A stretch of DNA of 64,000 bases, taken from assembly GCF_001570365.1 (NCBI RefSeq), contig NZ_BBYK01000066.1:8073-72072 (forward strand), in the 5' to 3' direction. The notes beneath the pieces are model-generated. The model worked only from the letters and a program-made list of their open reading frames with translations. It was not told the DNA's origin and searched no databases. Position numbers and translations under genes: made by a program. Source of the DNA: Microtetraspora fusca. Its GTDB lineage: Bacteria; Actinomycetota; Actinomycetes; Streptosporangiales; Streptosporangiaceae. Below are positions 40,121 to 48,031 of the stretch, piece by piece; the first letter of the stretch is position 1; each line of letters opens with the position of its first letter.

Positions 40121-40721
40121 CGCTCGCGCCGCCGGCACCGGAACGGGCGTCCCGGACCGACGTTCGCGACGCGCGCCTTCGACGGGCTTCCCGCCGGTGT
40201 CCGTCGAGCGGCATCCGTCGGATGCCCAAGCGATTGCCGACCTGCGGCCGACCGTCCGCGCCGGTGTTCGCCGAGCGGCGCCCGCGGCTGGAGCGCAGCC
40301 ACCGCGTGGTCACGCACCGGGCCGACGGCGGGCCGTCGGCGGGTTTCCCAGGGGCCTCTCTCAGGCTATGGCCATCTCTCGCGTAACGGCCCACAACTGC
40401 CCGGATCCGCGCATGTGCGGCGGCCGTCACGCCGCCGCCTCGATCTCCAGCACAGCGTCGTGATCGTCGAGCCTGCGCTGCCGGGGACGGCACGAAGGGG
40501 CCGGGGAGCACTCAACGTCGTCCTCCACATCAGGGGGCGGCGGGGCGTCGCCGCGGGCGAGGGATGTCAGGTGGCCATCATGCATCCAGCCTCCGACAAA
40601 AACGGATGCGATCTTCTCCGGCTTCCCCAGCCGGCGGGCGCGCGGAGCCGCATCCGGCGTCGTACACGGCGTTTTGTGCGGCCCGACTTCCCAGATGCGT
40701 TGATTATTCGGAAAAGAGGAC

Positions 40722-41222
40722 ATGCATACCGCTATGGACATCGACTACGAGGCCATCGAGCGGGAGCGGTCCCGAATCCGCGAACGCTACCTGCGCGAGA
40801 ACCGACCGCCGAGCAGCGCAAGGGGACTCCACCACTTCGCGCTGCTCTCGTCCGACCCGGAGCGCACGATCCGGTTCTACCAGGAACTCCTGGAGTTCCC
40901 CCTCACCGAAATCTTCGAGAACCGTGACTACAAGGGGTCCAACCACTTCTTCTTCGACATCGGCAACGGCAACCTGCTCGCGTTCTTCGACCTGCCCGGC
41001 CTCGATCTCGGGCCGTACCAGGAGGTTCTCGGTGGGGTTCATCACATCGCGATCTCCGTCGAACCCGCGACCTGGGAGCGGTTACGGGGCAAGCTGGAGG
41101 CGGCCGGCGTGCCGTACCAGATCGAGAGCGGAGCGTCGATCTACTTCCGCGACCCGGACGGCGCCCGCCTCGAGCTGCTCGCCGACCGGCTCGGCGAGAT
41201 GTACGGCTCTCCCGTCATTTGA
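40722..41222 (+). CDS. VOC (glyoxalase/dioxygenase fold) family protein
   Basis: 166 residues. Two beta-alpha-beta-beta-beta modules of the vicinal oxygen chelate fold begin at LHHFALLSSDPERTIRFYQE and HHIAISVEPATWERLRGKLE. FRDPDGARLELLAD supplies the family's C-terminal metal ligand Glu. These proteins bind a divalent metal and act on glyoxal adducts, catechols or antibiotics; the substrate here is open. GAAAAGAGGA lies before the ATG at 40722, and an in-frame ATG at 40734 is an alternative. Confidence 0.85.
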   Translation: MHTAMDIDYEAIERERSRIRERYLRENRPPSSARGLHHFALLSSDPERTIRFYQELLEFPLTEIFENRDYKGSNHFFFDIGNGNLLAFFDLPGLDLGPYQEVLGGVHHIAISVEPATWERLRGKLEAAGVPYQIESGASIYFRDPDGARLELLADRLGEMYGSPVI

Positions 41223-41253
41223 GGCCGCTCCGGCGCGGCAGCATACTTGGGGG

Positions 41254-41448
41254 ATGCGCCTGACCGATTTCTGGAGCCGTATGCACCGCCACTTCGGCGA
41301 GGCGTACGCCGAATCGTGGGCGAAGGACTATGTCATCGCCGCTCTCGACGGCAGGACCGTCGAGCAGGCCCTCGCCGACGGCGTGGGCGCCAAGCAGGTC
41401 TGGCGAGCCGTCTGCACGGTCGTCGACGTGGACCCCAAGCTTCGCTGA
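41254..41448 (+). CDS. DUF3046 protein
   Basis: 64 residues: MRLTDFWSRMHRHFGEAYAE through VGAKQVWRAVCTVVDVDPKL. This short, conserved actinobacterial family is typically encoded just upstream of recA, as it nearly is here. No function is established. A GGGGG purine run lies directly in front of the ATG. In this genome four other genes separate it from the recA promoter. Confidence 0.85.
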   Translation: MRLTDFWSRMHRHFGEAYAESWAKDYVIAALDGRTVEQALADGVGAKQVWRAVCTVVDVDPKLR

Positions 41449-41570
41449 TCAAGCGCTTCGCGCCCACCTCGCGCCTGGACGCGCGTCCGTGGCATCCCAC
41501 CCTGGTCATACGCACTCGGAGGCCCGGTCCCACCCTGGTCGTACGCGCCCGGAGCCCCAAATGCGACCCC

Positions 41571-41590
41571 TAGATACCGATTTGATACCT
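41571..41590. promoter_or_regulatory. Putative NsrR operator upstream of nsrR
   Basis: TAGATACCGATTTGATACCT contains two GATACC elements 11 bases apart and shares AGATACC-R-ATT with the minus strand of the site before hmp. It lies 15 bases before the nsrR start, suitable for autoregulation. Confidence 0.5.
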
Positions 41591-41604
41591 TTCGTGACGT
41601 GCGG

Positions 41605-42048
41605 ATGACGAAGTTCACCGACCTCGCGCTCCGGGTGACCATGCGCTTGGCGGTGACGGACGGAGCGGAGGAGCTGCCCACTTCCAAAGAGGTGGCCGCT
41701 TCCGTGGCCGCGCCGTACACGCACGTCGCCAAGGTGGTCAGCCGGCTGCAGCACCTCGGCGTCCTGGAAACCCGGCGGGGGAGGGGAGGCGGTCTCGAGA
41801 TCACCGGAGCCGGCCGCGACGCCTCCGTCGGCTGGCTCGTGCGCCAACTGGAAGGCGCGGATGACGTGGTCGGGTGCGACGACGAGCCGCTGCCCTGCCC
41901 GTTGCGAGGAGCGTGCCGCCTGCGCGCCGCGCTGCGTGACGCTCAGGAGGCGTTCTACTCCTCTCTCGATCCGCTGACCGTACGTGATCTGGTCGGAGAC
42001 TCCTCCAGGCCGGTGCTCCTCCAGCTGCTCACCTCCCCGCCTGCCTGA
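41605..42048 (+). CDS. nsrR: NsrR-type Rrf2 regulator, nitric-oxide-sensing repressor
   Basis: 147 residues from ATG 41605; a GTG two codons earlier is also in frame. The Rrf2 winged helix is MTKFTDLALRVTMRLAVTDG plus YTHVAKVVSRLQHLGVLETR. Three cysteines follow the wing in CDDEPLPCPLRGAC (spacing 6 and 5), the cluster-binding loop of NsrR. Known NsrR proteins carry a [4Fe-4S] cluster destroyed by nitric oxide, releasing repression. The flavohaemoglobin gene immediately downstream is the classic NsrR target, and operator-like sites precede both genes. Confidence 0.9.
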   Translation: MTKFTDLALRVTMRLAVTDGAEELPTSKEVAASVAAPYTHVAKVVSRLQHLGVLETRRGRGGGLEITGAGRDASVGWLVRQLEGADDVVGCDDEPLPCPLRGACRLRAALRDAQEAFYSSLDPLTVRDLVGDSSRPVLLQLLTSPPA

Positions 42049-42092
42049 CCTCGCCCATAGTCCCTTCCGGCTGCGGTGAACGGCTCAGTCGT

Positions 42093-42115
42093 AATTGGTA
42101 TCTGAAAATCATGTT
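42093..42115. promoter_or_regulatory. Putative NsrR operator overlapping the hmp leader
   Basis: On the minus strand the 23-bp site begins AACATGATTTTCAG and ends ATACCAATT, which matches the form of the Streptomyces NsrR site at hmpA genes as I recall it (AACA... ATACCAATT-like ends). It ends directly before the AAGGAG ribosome binding site of hmp. Confidence 0.6.
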
Positions 42116-42127
42116 AAGGAGTTCGTC

Positions 42128-43309
42128 ATGCTCTCAGCGGAATCGGCCGCCGTCGTCCGCGCGACTCTGCCCGCCGTCGGAGGGGCGATCAACGACATCA
42201 CCCCGATCTTCTATCGCAAGATGTTCACCGCCCATCCGGAACTGCTGCGTGACCTCTTCAACAGGGGCAACCAGGCCAACGGCACACAGGGCCGGGCGCT
42301 GGCCGGCTCCATCGCCACCTTCGCGGTGGCGCTGCTGGAGCACCCGGACACCCGTCCCGAGCAGCTGCTCGAGCGCATCGCGCACAAGCACGCCTCGCTC
42401 GGCATCACCGCGGAGCAGTACGGCATCGTGCACCGCCACCTGTTCGCCGCGATCGCCGAGGTGCTCGGGGACGCGGTCACCCCGGAGGTGGCGGCGGCGT
42501 GGGACGAGGTCTACTGGCTGATGGCCGGCTCGCTGATCGCCCTGGAGGCGCGCCTGTACGCCGAGTCCGGCGTCGCCGACGGCGATGTGTGGCGGCCGTG
42601 GCGCGTGGTCGGGCGGGTCGAGGAGACCCCTGACGTCGCCACCTTCATGCTGCGGCCCGCCGACCGCGGCCCGACGCCGCCCTTCCGGCCCGGCCAGTAC
42701 GTCTCGGTCCAGGTCGAGCTCGCGGACGGGGCGCGCCAGATCCGGCAGTACAGCCTGTCCTGCGCGCCGGGCGGCTCCGACCACTGGATCTCGGTCAAGC
42801 GGGTGGCGGGCGACCCCGAAGGCGAGGTCTCGAACTGGCTGCACGCGAACGCCCACGAGGGGGACATCCTCCGTGTGAGCGCTCCTTTCGGCGACGTCGC
42901 CCTCGACGAGGGGGACTGCCCCCTGCTGCTCGCCTCCGCGGGCGTCGGCGCCACCCCGATCATCAGCATGATGGCCCACCTCGCCGCCACCGCGACCACC
43001 CGACCGGTGACCGTGGTGCACGGCGACCGCTCCCCGCTCACCCACCCCTTCCGCGGCGAGCTGGAACTGCTCACCGAGAAGATCCCCCAGGCCGTCACGC
43101 ACGTCTGGTACGAGGAGCCGGAGGAGGGGTGGCCCGCCGAGCGTACGGGCCTGGTCGACCTGGGCGGCGTCGAGATCCTCGACGGCACCCGCGCCTACCT
43201 CTGCGGGCCTGTGCCGTTCATGCGCTCGATGCAGGAACGCCTCCTCGACCTGGGCGTCCCCGCCGACCACATCCACTACGAGGTCTTCAGCCCGGACGCG
43301 GGGCTCTAG
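42128..43309 (+). CDS. hmp: Flavohaemoglobin, nitric oxide dioxygenase
   Basis: 393 residues from ATG 42128, preceded by AAGGAG at 7 bases. The globin domain (1-140) has the B10 Tyr in TPIFYRKMF and the proximal His region in IAHKHASLGIT. The ferredoxin-reductase-like FAD domain has RQYSLS and the NAD domain has ASAGVGATP. The C terminus HYEVFSPD is typical. The enzyme converts nitric oxide and oxygen to nitrate with NAD(P)H. Pairing with nsrR makes a nitric oxide detoxification unit. Confidence 0.95.
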   Translation: MLSAESAAVVRATLPAVGGAINDITPIFYRKMFTAHPELLRDLFNRGNQANGTQGRALAGSIATFAVALLEHPDTRPEQLLERIAHKHASLGITAEQYGIVHRHLFAAIAEVLGDAVTPEVAAAWDEVYWLMAGSLIALEARLYAESGVADGDVWRPWRVVGRVEETPDVATFMLRPADRGPTPPFRPGQYVSVQVELADGARQIRQYSLSCAPGGSDHWISVKRVAGDPEGEVSNWLHANAHEGDILRVSAPFGDVALDEGDCPLLLASAGVGATPIISMMAHLAATATTRPVTVVHGDRSPLTHPFRGELELLTEKIPQAVTHVWYEEPEEGWPAERTGLVDLGGVEILDGTRAYLCGPVPFMRSMQERLLDLGVPADHIHYEVFSPDAGL

Positions 43310-43349
43310 CGCATCGACCATGAGAGTCGTCGACGGCTCCGCTTGATCG

Positions 43350-43413
43350 ACACGAAGACCTCCGGTGTGGTGGAGATGCCCGAGATCCATGCCATACACG
43401 GAGGTCTTCGTGT
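43350..43413 (+). terminator. Long-loop inverted repeat downstream of hmp
   Basis: ACACGAAGACCTCCG (43350-43364) is exactly complementary to CGGAGGTCTTCGTGT (43399-43413). The 34-base loop is long for a terminator, but the position 40 bases after hmp fits one. A remnant of a mobile element is another possibility. Confidence 0.5.
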
Positions 43414-43582
43414 TTCACCGCGATGCCCGACTGACGGTTCACGGCAGGTGACTGCCGGTCCGACGCGTCCTGACCGGGCGACCGCCGGGCACGTGACGGC
43501 AGACCCGGGCATCCCCGCTCCGCCAGGGTTCCCGAAGGCCGGGTGTGGTTGCGGGTGCGCATGTGCCTCAGTCCGCCATCGG

Positions 43583-43612
43583 TTGACGAATAGAACGACT
43601 GGTCGATATACA
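43583..43612 (+). promoter_or_regulatory. Sigma-70-type promoter of the SnoaL-like/oxidoreductase operon
   Basis: TTGACG (43583-43588) and TATACA (43607-43612) are separated by 18 bases. The dyad ATAGAACG overlaps the spacer, and CGTTCTAT lies downstream, so a repressor could bind across the start site. The palindrome GAACGTTC (43626-43633) lies in the leader. Confidence 0.5.
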
Positions 43613-43651
43613 TTGCTCGTATACCGAACGTTCTATCTCCTAGGAGACCGT

Positions 43652-44050
43652 GTGCCCGAGCGCACCACCGCCGACGTGATCGACCGGTTCAACCAGGCTT
43701 TCGTCCACCACGACCCGTCCGTGCTCGCCGACCTGATCGGTGACGACTGCGTGATGGAGTCCGTCCAGCCGGCACCCGACGGCGACCGGCACGAAGGCCG
43801 CGAATCCTGCCTGGCGTTCTGGCAGGCGCTCGCCGAGGACCGCACCACGCAGTTCGAGCCCGAGGAGGTGGTGGTCGCGGGCGACCGGGCGACGATCCGC
43901 TGGCGCTACCGCTTCGGCGACGGTCCCGCCGACTCGGTGCGCGGGGTGAACCTCATGCGCCTGCGCGACGGGCTGATCGTCGAGGCCCTCGGCTACAGCA
44001 AGACCGCCGGCGAGATCCCGCCGGCCGCCGAGACCGGCCTGGACGACTGA
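43652..44050 (+). CDS. SnoaL-like/NTF2-fold protein
   Basis: 132 residues from GTG 43652, preceded by AGGAG at 5-6 bases. The cone-shaped NTF2-like fold is recognisable in VIDRFNQAFVHHDPSVLADL, GRESCLAFWQALAED and VRGVNLMRLRDGLIVEALGY. Such proteins are ligand-binding or isomerase/hydrolase enzymes with diverse substrates. It is the first gene of a two-gene operon with an oxidoreductase, starting 33 bases before that gene. The specific reaction is unknown. Confidence 0.8.
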   Translation: MPERTTADVIDRFNQAFVHHDPSVLADLIGDDCVMESVQPAPDGDRHEGRESCLAFWQALAEDRTTQFEPEEVVVAGDRATIRWRYRFGDGPADSVRGVNLMRLRDGLIVEALGYSKTAGEIPPAAETGLDD

Positions 44051-44083
44051 GCGCCGGGCGCCGAGAGCGGAAGGAACCCATTC

Positions 44084-45088
44084 ATGCGGAGCTATCACCT
44101 CGACAGCGGCGCCGGGCTGGACGGCCTGTCGATCAGGAAGCACGAGGACCCCGTCCCCGGCCCGGGACAGGTGCTGGTCGCCGTACGGGCCGCATCGCTG
44201 AGTTTCCGCGAGCTGATGGTGTTGCGCGGCGATTACGTGCTGCCGGTGAAGCCGGATGTGGTGCCGGTGTCGGACGGAGCCGGCGAGGTCGTGGCGCTCG
44301 GACCCGGTGTGAGCTCAGTGAGTGCCGGCGACCGAGTGACGGCCACGCTCTTCCCCAGCTGGCAGGACGGCCCGTTCGCGGTCGAGCACCTCGCGCAACT
44401 GGGCGGTTCCCTGGACGGCATGCTGACCGAACTCGCGCTGCTCGACGAGAAGGCCCTTGTGCCGGTTCCCGCGCACCTCTCCTACCAGGAGGCCGCGACG
44501 CTTCCCTGCGCCGCGGTCACAGCCTGGAACGCCCTGACCGGCGACGGTGCCGGGCTGCGCGCCGGCCAGACCGTCGTGCTGCAGGGATCCGGCGGGGTGT
44601 CGCTGTTCGCGCTGCGTTTCGCCAAGGCTCTCGGAGCCCGCGTGATCGCCACGACGAGCGGCCCGGCGAAGGCGTCGCGCCTGGCCGAGCTCGGCGCCGA
44701 CGAGGTCGTCGACTACCGGGCCACGCCCGACTGGCCCCGCGAGATCCGTGAGCTGACCGGAGGACGCGGCGCCGACCGCGTCGTCGAGGTCGCCGGTCTG
44801 CTGGAACAGTCGCTGAAAGCGGTCGCGATGGCGGGCCATGTCGCCTGCGTGGGCTTCGTCTCCGACACGGCGCCGCCGATCGACCCTCGGGTGCTGTTCG
44901 CCTCCGGCGCGACCCTGCGCCCCGTCGCGGTCGGCAGCCGTGCGCAGTTCCTCGAGATGAACCGCGTCATCGAGGTCAACGGGCTGCGTCCGGTCATCGA
45001 CCGGGCGTTCGCCTTCGACGACGCCCTCGCCGCCTACCGGTACTACGCCTCAGGGGAGGCGTTCGGCAAGGTCGTCATCACCATCTGA
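44084..45088 (+). CDS. Zinc-independent medium-chain alcohol dehydrogenase/quinone oxidoreductase family
   Basis: 334 residues. It has a GroES-like N-terminal domain (GPGQVLVAVRAASLSFRELM; PVSDGAGEVVALGPGVSSVS) and a Rossmann domain (QTVVLQGSGGVSLFALRFAK). The catalytic zinc cysteine and histidine pattern (GHE near residue 65) is missing; the position reads SDGAGEVV, so it is a zinc-free NAD(P)H-dependent oxidoreductase. AGCGGAAGGAA before the ATG is a strong ribosome binding site. It probably works with the SnoaL-like protein; the substrate is not known. Confidence 0.87.
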   Translation: MRSYHLDSGAGLDGLSIRKHEDPVPGPGQVLVAVRAASLSFRELMVLRGDYVLPVKPDVVPVSDGAGEVVALGPGVSSVSAGDRVTATLFPSWQDGPFAVEHLAQLGGSLDGMLTELALLDEKALVPVPAHLSYQEAATLPCAAVTAWNALTGDGAGLRAGQTVVLQGSGGVSLFALRFAKALGARVIATTSGPAKASRLAELGADEVVDYRATPDWPREIRELTGGRGADRVVEVAGLLEQSLKAVAMAGHVACVGFVSDTAPPIDPRVLFASGATLRPVAVGSRAQFLEMNRVIEVNGLRPVIDRAFAFDDALAAYRYYASGEAFGKVVITI

Positions 45089-45109
45089 ACCATCCGACCC
45101 CGGTCCGCC

Positions 45110-45385
45110 TCAGCCGGTGTGGGAGAGCAGCTTCGTCACCGCGTCGGCCGTCTTTCCCGGGTCCTCGGCGTTCTCCTGACCGTCGGGAGACCACAGGAAC
45201 ATCCAGCCGTCGATCGTCGGCGCGGCGAAGATGATCGTCTGGTTCCCGGTCTCGGGGTGCCACACCCAGAGGACGGGGTCGTCTCCGCCCAACATGCGGC
45301 CGACGAGCCCACGCTCAGGGAGCCGTCCGGCGAGTGCCTCCAGATGCGTACGTCGCTGCGGTCCGTAGGTGCTGGTGCTCGTCAC
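45110..45385 (-). CDS. Small hypothetical protein
   Basis: 91 residues, not recognised. It begins MTSTSTYGPQRRTHLEALAG and contains VLWVWHPETGNQTIIFAAPT and DGWMFLWSPDG, a Trp-rich beta-strand pattern, with no membrane segment. Coding GC pattern and convergence with the oxidoreductase support a real gene, but no domain can be named. Confidence 0.5.
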   Translation of the reverse strand: MTSTSTYGPQRRTHLEALAGRLPERGLVGRMLGGDDPVLWVWHPETGNQTIIFAAPTIDGWMFLWSPDGQENAEDPGKTADAVTKLLSHTG

Positions 45386-45872
45386 ATGGCCGCCTTGAGG
45401 GGAGAACCGGCTTTCCCTCAGGATCGCCGCAGGTCACCGGCCAGGCAACAGCGGTGATGGAATGCCCGTGAATGTGACTTTGTGGTTGGGGTGGGGGGGC
45501 GGCGCGGCTTGCCAGGTGTCGGGCGGACCGATGTGTAGCCCTGGGGACCGGGCCGTCTCCGTGCCCTGATCCCGCACATCAGCGGCCGCGCCGCGGCCGG
45601 GCGGGGCCGTGCAGTACGGCATCGGCGGACGGCACGCCGACTCGCCGTACGCTCCCGATGTGATCGAACAGTCGTTCGGCTATATTTGAACCCGCCGCCG
45701 CAGGGTGTGCCGCGTCCGCCCGGCAGCCGCAGCCGCTTTCCGGGACTCCTCGGTGCTTCCCGGGGCGTTCGGCATCGGTTTCCGGGTGCCGGCCTCCGGA
45801 TCTCCGGAAAATGTCGGTGGCACCCCGTAGCTTTCCGGTGACCAACAGACCACGACCCCCAGGGGGCACCCA
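45386..45872. other. recA promoter and leader region
   Basis: 487 bases without a credible gene. A LexA box and overlapping -10-like TATATT (45681-45686) lie 187-210 bases before the recA start, leaving a leader of about 180 bases that is GC-rich and could fold. A G-rich tract (GGGGTGGGGGGGCGG) lies near 45490. Confidence 0.6.
45664..45679. promoter_or_regulatory. LexA-binding SOS box of recA
   Basis: TCGAACAGTCGTTCGG contains GAAC-N4-GTTC, the actinobacterial/Gram-positive LexA box. It directly abuts TATATT, so bound LexA would block the promoter. Damage-induced RecA filament formation triggers LexA self-cleavage and induction. Confidence 0.85.
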
Positions 45873-46973
45873 ATGGCAATCAACGACCGCGAGAAGGCCC
45901 TTGAGACCGCCCTCGCGCAGATCGAGCGGCAGTTCGGCAAGGGCTCCGTGATGCGTCTCGGCGACGACGCACGCGCCCCGGTCGAGGTGATCCCCACCGG
46001 TGCGATCGCCCTCGACGTGGCTCTCGGCATCGGCGGCTTCCCGCGCGGTCGCATCGTCGAGGTCTACGGGCCGGAGTCCAGCGGTAAGACCACCGTCGCG
46101 CTGCACGCCGTGGCCAACGCCCAGCGGGCCGGCGGCATCGCGGCGTTCATCGACGCCGAGCACGCCCTCGACCCGGAGTACGCGAAGAAGCTCGGCGTCG
46201 ACGTCGACGCGTTGCTCGTCTCCCAGCCCGACACCGGTGAGCAGGCCCTTGAGATCGCCGACATGCTGATCCGCTCCGGCGCGGTCGACATCATCGTCAT
46301 CGACTCGGTGGCCGCTCTGGTGCCCAAGGCCGAGATCGAGGGCGAGATGGGCGACAGCCACGTGGGTCTGCAGGCGCGTCTGATGTCCCAGGCTCTCCGC
46401 AAGGTCGCCGGCGCGCTCAACCAGACCCGCACCACCGCCATCTTCATCAACCAGCTCCGCGAGAAGATCGGCGTCATGTTCGGCTCGCCCGAGACCACCA
46501 CGGGTGGTAAGGCGCTGAAGTTCTACGCCTCGGTCCGGCTGGACGTCCGGCGCATCGAGACGCTCAAGGACGGCACCGAGCCGGTCGGCAACCGCACCCG
46601 CGTGAAGATCGTCAAGAACAAGATGGCTCCGCCCTTCCGCCAGGCCGACTTCGACATCCTGTACGGCATCGGCATCTCCCGCGAGGGCGGCCTCATCGAC
46701 ATGGGCGTCGAGCACGGGTTCGTGCGCAAGGCCGGTGCCTGGTACACCTACGAGGGCGATCAGCTCGGCCAGGGCAAGGAGAACGCCCGCAACTTCCTGA
46801 AGAACAACCCGGACATCGCGGACGAGATCGAAAAGAAGATCAAGGAAAAGCTCGGGGTCGGGCCGCGTCTGGACGCTGCCGCCGAGCCTCCCGCCCCCGC
46901 TCCGGCGGCAGCGGCTCCCTCCGGCGGACGCGGATCCAAGGCGGCGGCCACGCCCAAGCCGGGTGATGTCTGA
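45873..46973 (+). CDS. recA: Recombinase RecA
   Basis: 366 residues. Landmarks are [20 protein letters not shown], Walker [10 protein letters not shown] at about residues 66-74, [20 protein letters not shown] (Walker B), the L2 loop [20 protein letters not shown], and a Pro/Ala-rich tail. It forms the nucleoprotein filament for homologous recombination and drives LexA cleavage. The gene is followed after 8 bases by recX, so the two are cotranscribed. Confidence 0.98.
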   Translation: MAINDREKALETALAQIERQFGKGSVMRLGDDARAPVEVIPTGAIALDVALGIGGFPRGRIVEVYGPESSGKTTVALHAVANAQRAGGIAAFIDAEHALDPEYAKKLGVDVDALLVSQPDTGEQALEIADMLIRSGAVDIIVIDSVAALVPKAEIEGEMGDSHVGLQARLMSQALRKVAGALNQTRTTAIFINQLREKIGVMFGSPETTTGGKALKFYASVRLDVRRIETLKDGTEPVGNRTRVKIVKNKMAPPFRQADFDILYGIGISREGGLIDMGVEHGFVRKAGAWYTYEGDQLGQGKENARNFLKNNPDIADEIEKKIKEKLGVGPRLDAAAEPPAPAPAAAAPSGGRGSKAAATPKPGDV

Positions 46974-46981
46974 GCGCGGCC

Positions 46982-48031
46982 GTGAGGCGTGACGATTCTC
47001 CCGGCCCCGCTGACGAGCCGTGGCCGGGAGACGCCGAGTTCGGGCTTCCGGCGTCGGGTGTCCCCTCGCTGGAGGCGCTTCGGGAGGAGATCCGGGCGCG
47101 CGAGCGCGGGTTCCGCTCGGAGCGGGCGGCCCCCGGGGAGCGACCTCGTCGTTCCTCGAGTGGTGCCGGTCGCGCCGGCGCCTTCGGGGATTCGGACGCC
47201 TTCGACGGCGCGGGAGCCCGCGACCGCCGGAACCCGGACGACCAGGCCGGAGCTCCTCACAGCGGGAGCGTTTCCGCCGACGGCGACTTCCCGGAGTCAC
47301 GAGGCCCCGAGCGGAAGCGTCGCTCCCGCCGTGGGGGTGGTGCTTTCGGTGGTGGGGACCTCTTCGGGGAGTCCGGGCAGGAGGGTTCGCGTCGTTCTCG
47401 CCGCAGGCGCGGTGCTTTCGACGGTGAGGACTTCTCCACGGAGCATGAGCCCGAGCGTGAGCGTCGCTCTCGGCGTGGGCGTGGTTCTGCCCGTGATGAG
47501 GAGTTCTCCGCGGAGCACGGGCCGTCCGCCGACCCGGAGGCCGTGGCCAGGGCGATCTGCCTTCGGCTGCTCACCATGGCGCCGAAGACCAGGGCCCAGC
47601 TCGCCGAAGCCCTGCGGAAGCGGGAAGTGCCCGAGGAGGCCGCGCAGGCCGTGCTGGAGCGCTTCTCCGAGGTGGGGCTCATCGACGACCAGGCGTTCGC
47701 CGCGGCGTGGGTCAGTTCCCGGCATGCCGGGCGCGGTCTCGCACGGCGGGCGCTCGCACAGGAGTTGCGGCACCGAGGGGTGGACGAGGACACCGTCAAC
47801 GAGGCCGTCGATCAGCTCGACCCCGAGCAGGAGGTGGAGACGGCGCGCAGACTGGTCGCCCGCAAGCTTTCGGGCACGCGCGGCCTCGACCCCCAGACCC
47901 GTACGCGGCGGCTTGTCGGGATGCTCGCCCGCAAGGGGTACGGTCCCGGGCTCGCCTTCCGTGTCGTCCGCGAGGCGCTCGAAGGCGAGGGCGGCGAGGT
48001 CGACGACTTCTTCGATGGCGACCTGCGGTGA
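46982..48031 (+). CDS. recX: RecA regulator RecX with a long repetitive N-terminal extension
   Basis: 349 residues from GTG 46982. The three-helix repeats of RecX occupy about residues 190-340: AICLRLLTMAPKTRAQLAEA, AAWVSSRHAGRGLARRALAQ and RKGYGPGLAFRVVREAL. RecX modulates RecA filament growth. The first 190 residues are unusual: low-complexity, alternately acidic and Arg/Gly-rich, with degenerate repeats of the type ERRSRRGRG..DEEFS. Typical RecX is 150-200 residues. A start nearer residue 180 cannot be ruled out, but the frame is open and directly follows recA. Confidence 0.9.
   Translation: MRRDDSPGPADEPWPGDAEFGLPASGVPSLEALREEIRARERGFRSERAAPGERPRRSSSGAGRAGAFGDSDAFDGAGARDRRNPDDQAGAPHSGSVSADGDFPESRGPERKRRSRRGGGAFGGGDLFGESGQEGSRRSRRRRGAFDGEDFSTEHEPERERRSRRGRGSARDEEFSAEHGPSADPEAVARAICLRLLTMAPKTRAQLAEALRKREVPEEAAQAVLERFSEVGLIDDQAFAAAWVSSRHAGRGLARRALAQELRHRGVDEDTVNEAVDQLDPEQEVETARRLVARKLSGTRGLDPQTRTRRLVGMLARKGYGPGLAFRVVREALEGEGGEVDDFFDGDLR

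Larger units (their letters stand above)
39784..40721. other. 938-bp non-coding repeat-rich spacer upstream of lhr and the VOC gene
   Basis: No frame here shows a protein family, a plausible ribosome binding site or actinobacterial codon bias that differs from repeat-driven composition. It contains two short tandem-repeat tracts (39902-39941 and 40023-40120), and it must hold the promoters of lhr (minus) and of the VOC protein (plus). Nothing else is recognised. Confidence 0.6.
43310..43651. other. Intergenic region after hmp
   Basis: 342 bases. The first 100 hold a long inverted repeat (43350-43413). The middle is ordinary GC-rich sequence without a credible gene. The last 70 hold a clear promoter (43583-43612) and the dyad elements ATAGAACG (43590-43597) and CGTTCTAT (43629-43636) before the SnoaL-like gene. 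Confidence 0.6.

Noticed and set aside
40427-40741. 104-residue minus-strand frame in the lhr-VOC spacer
   Set aside because: No ribosome binding site, no family, and it overlaps the start of the VOC gene.
38867-40927. 686-residue plus-strand frame running from lhr through the repeat-rich spacer into the VOC gene
   Set aside because: It owes its length to the 7-bp repeat and GC bias, and overlaps lhr and the VOC protein.
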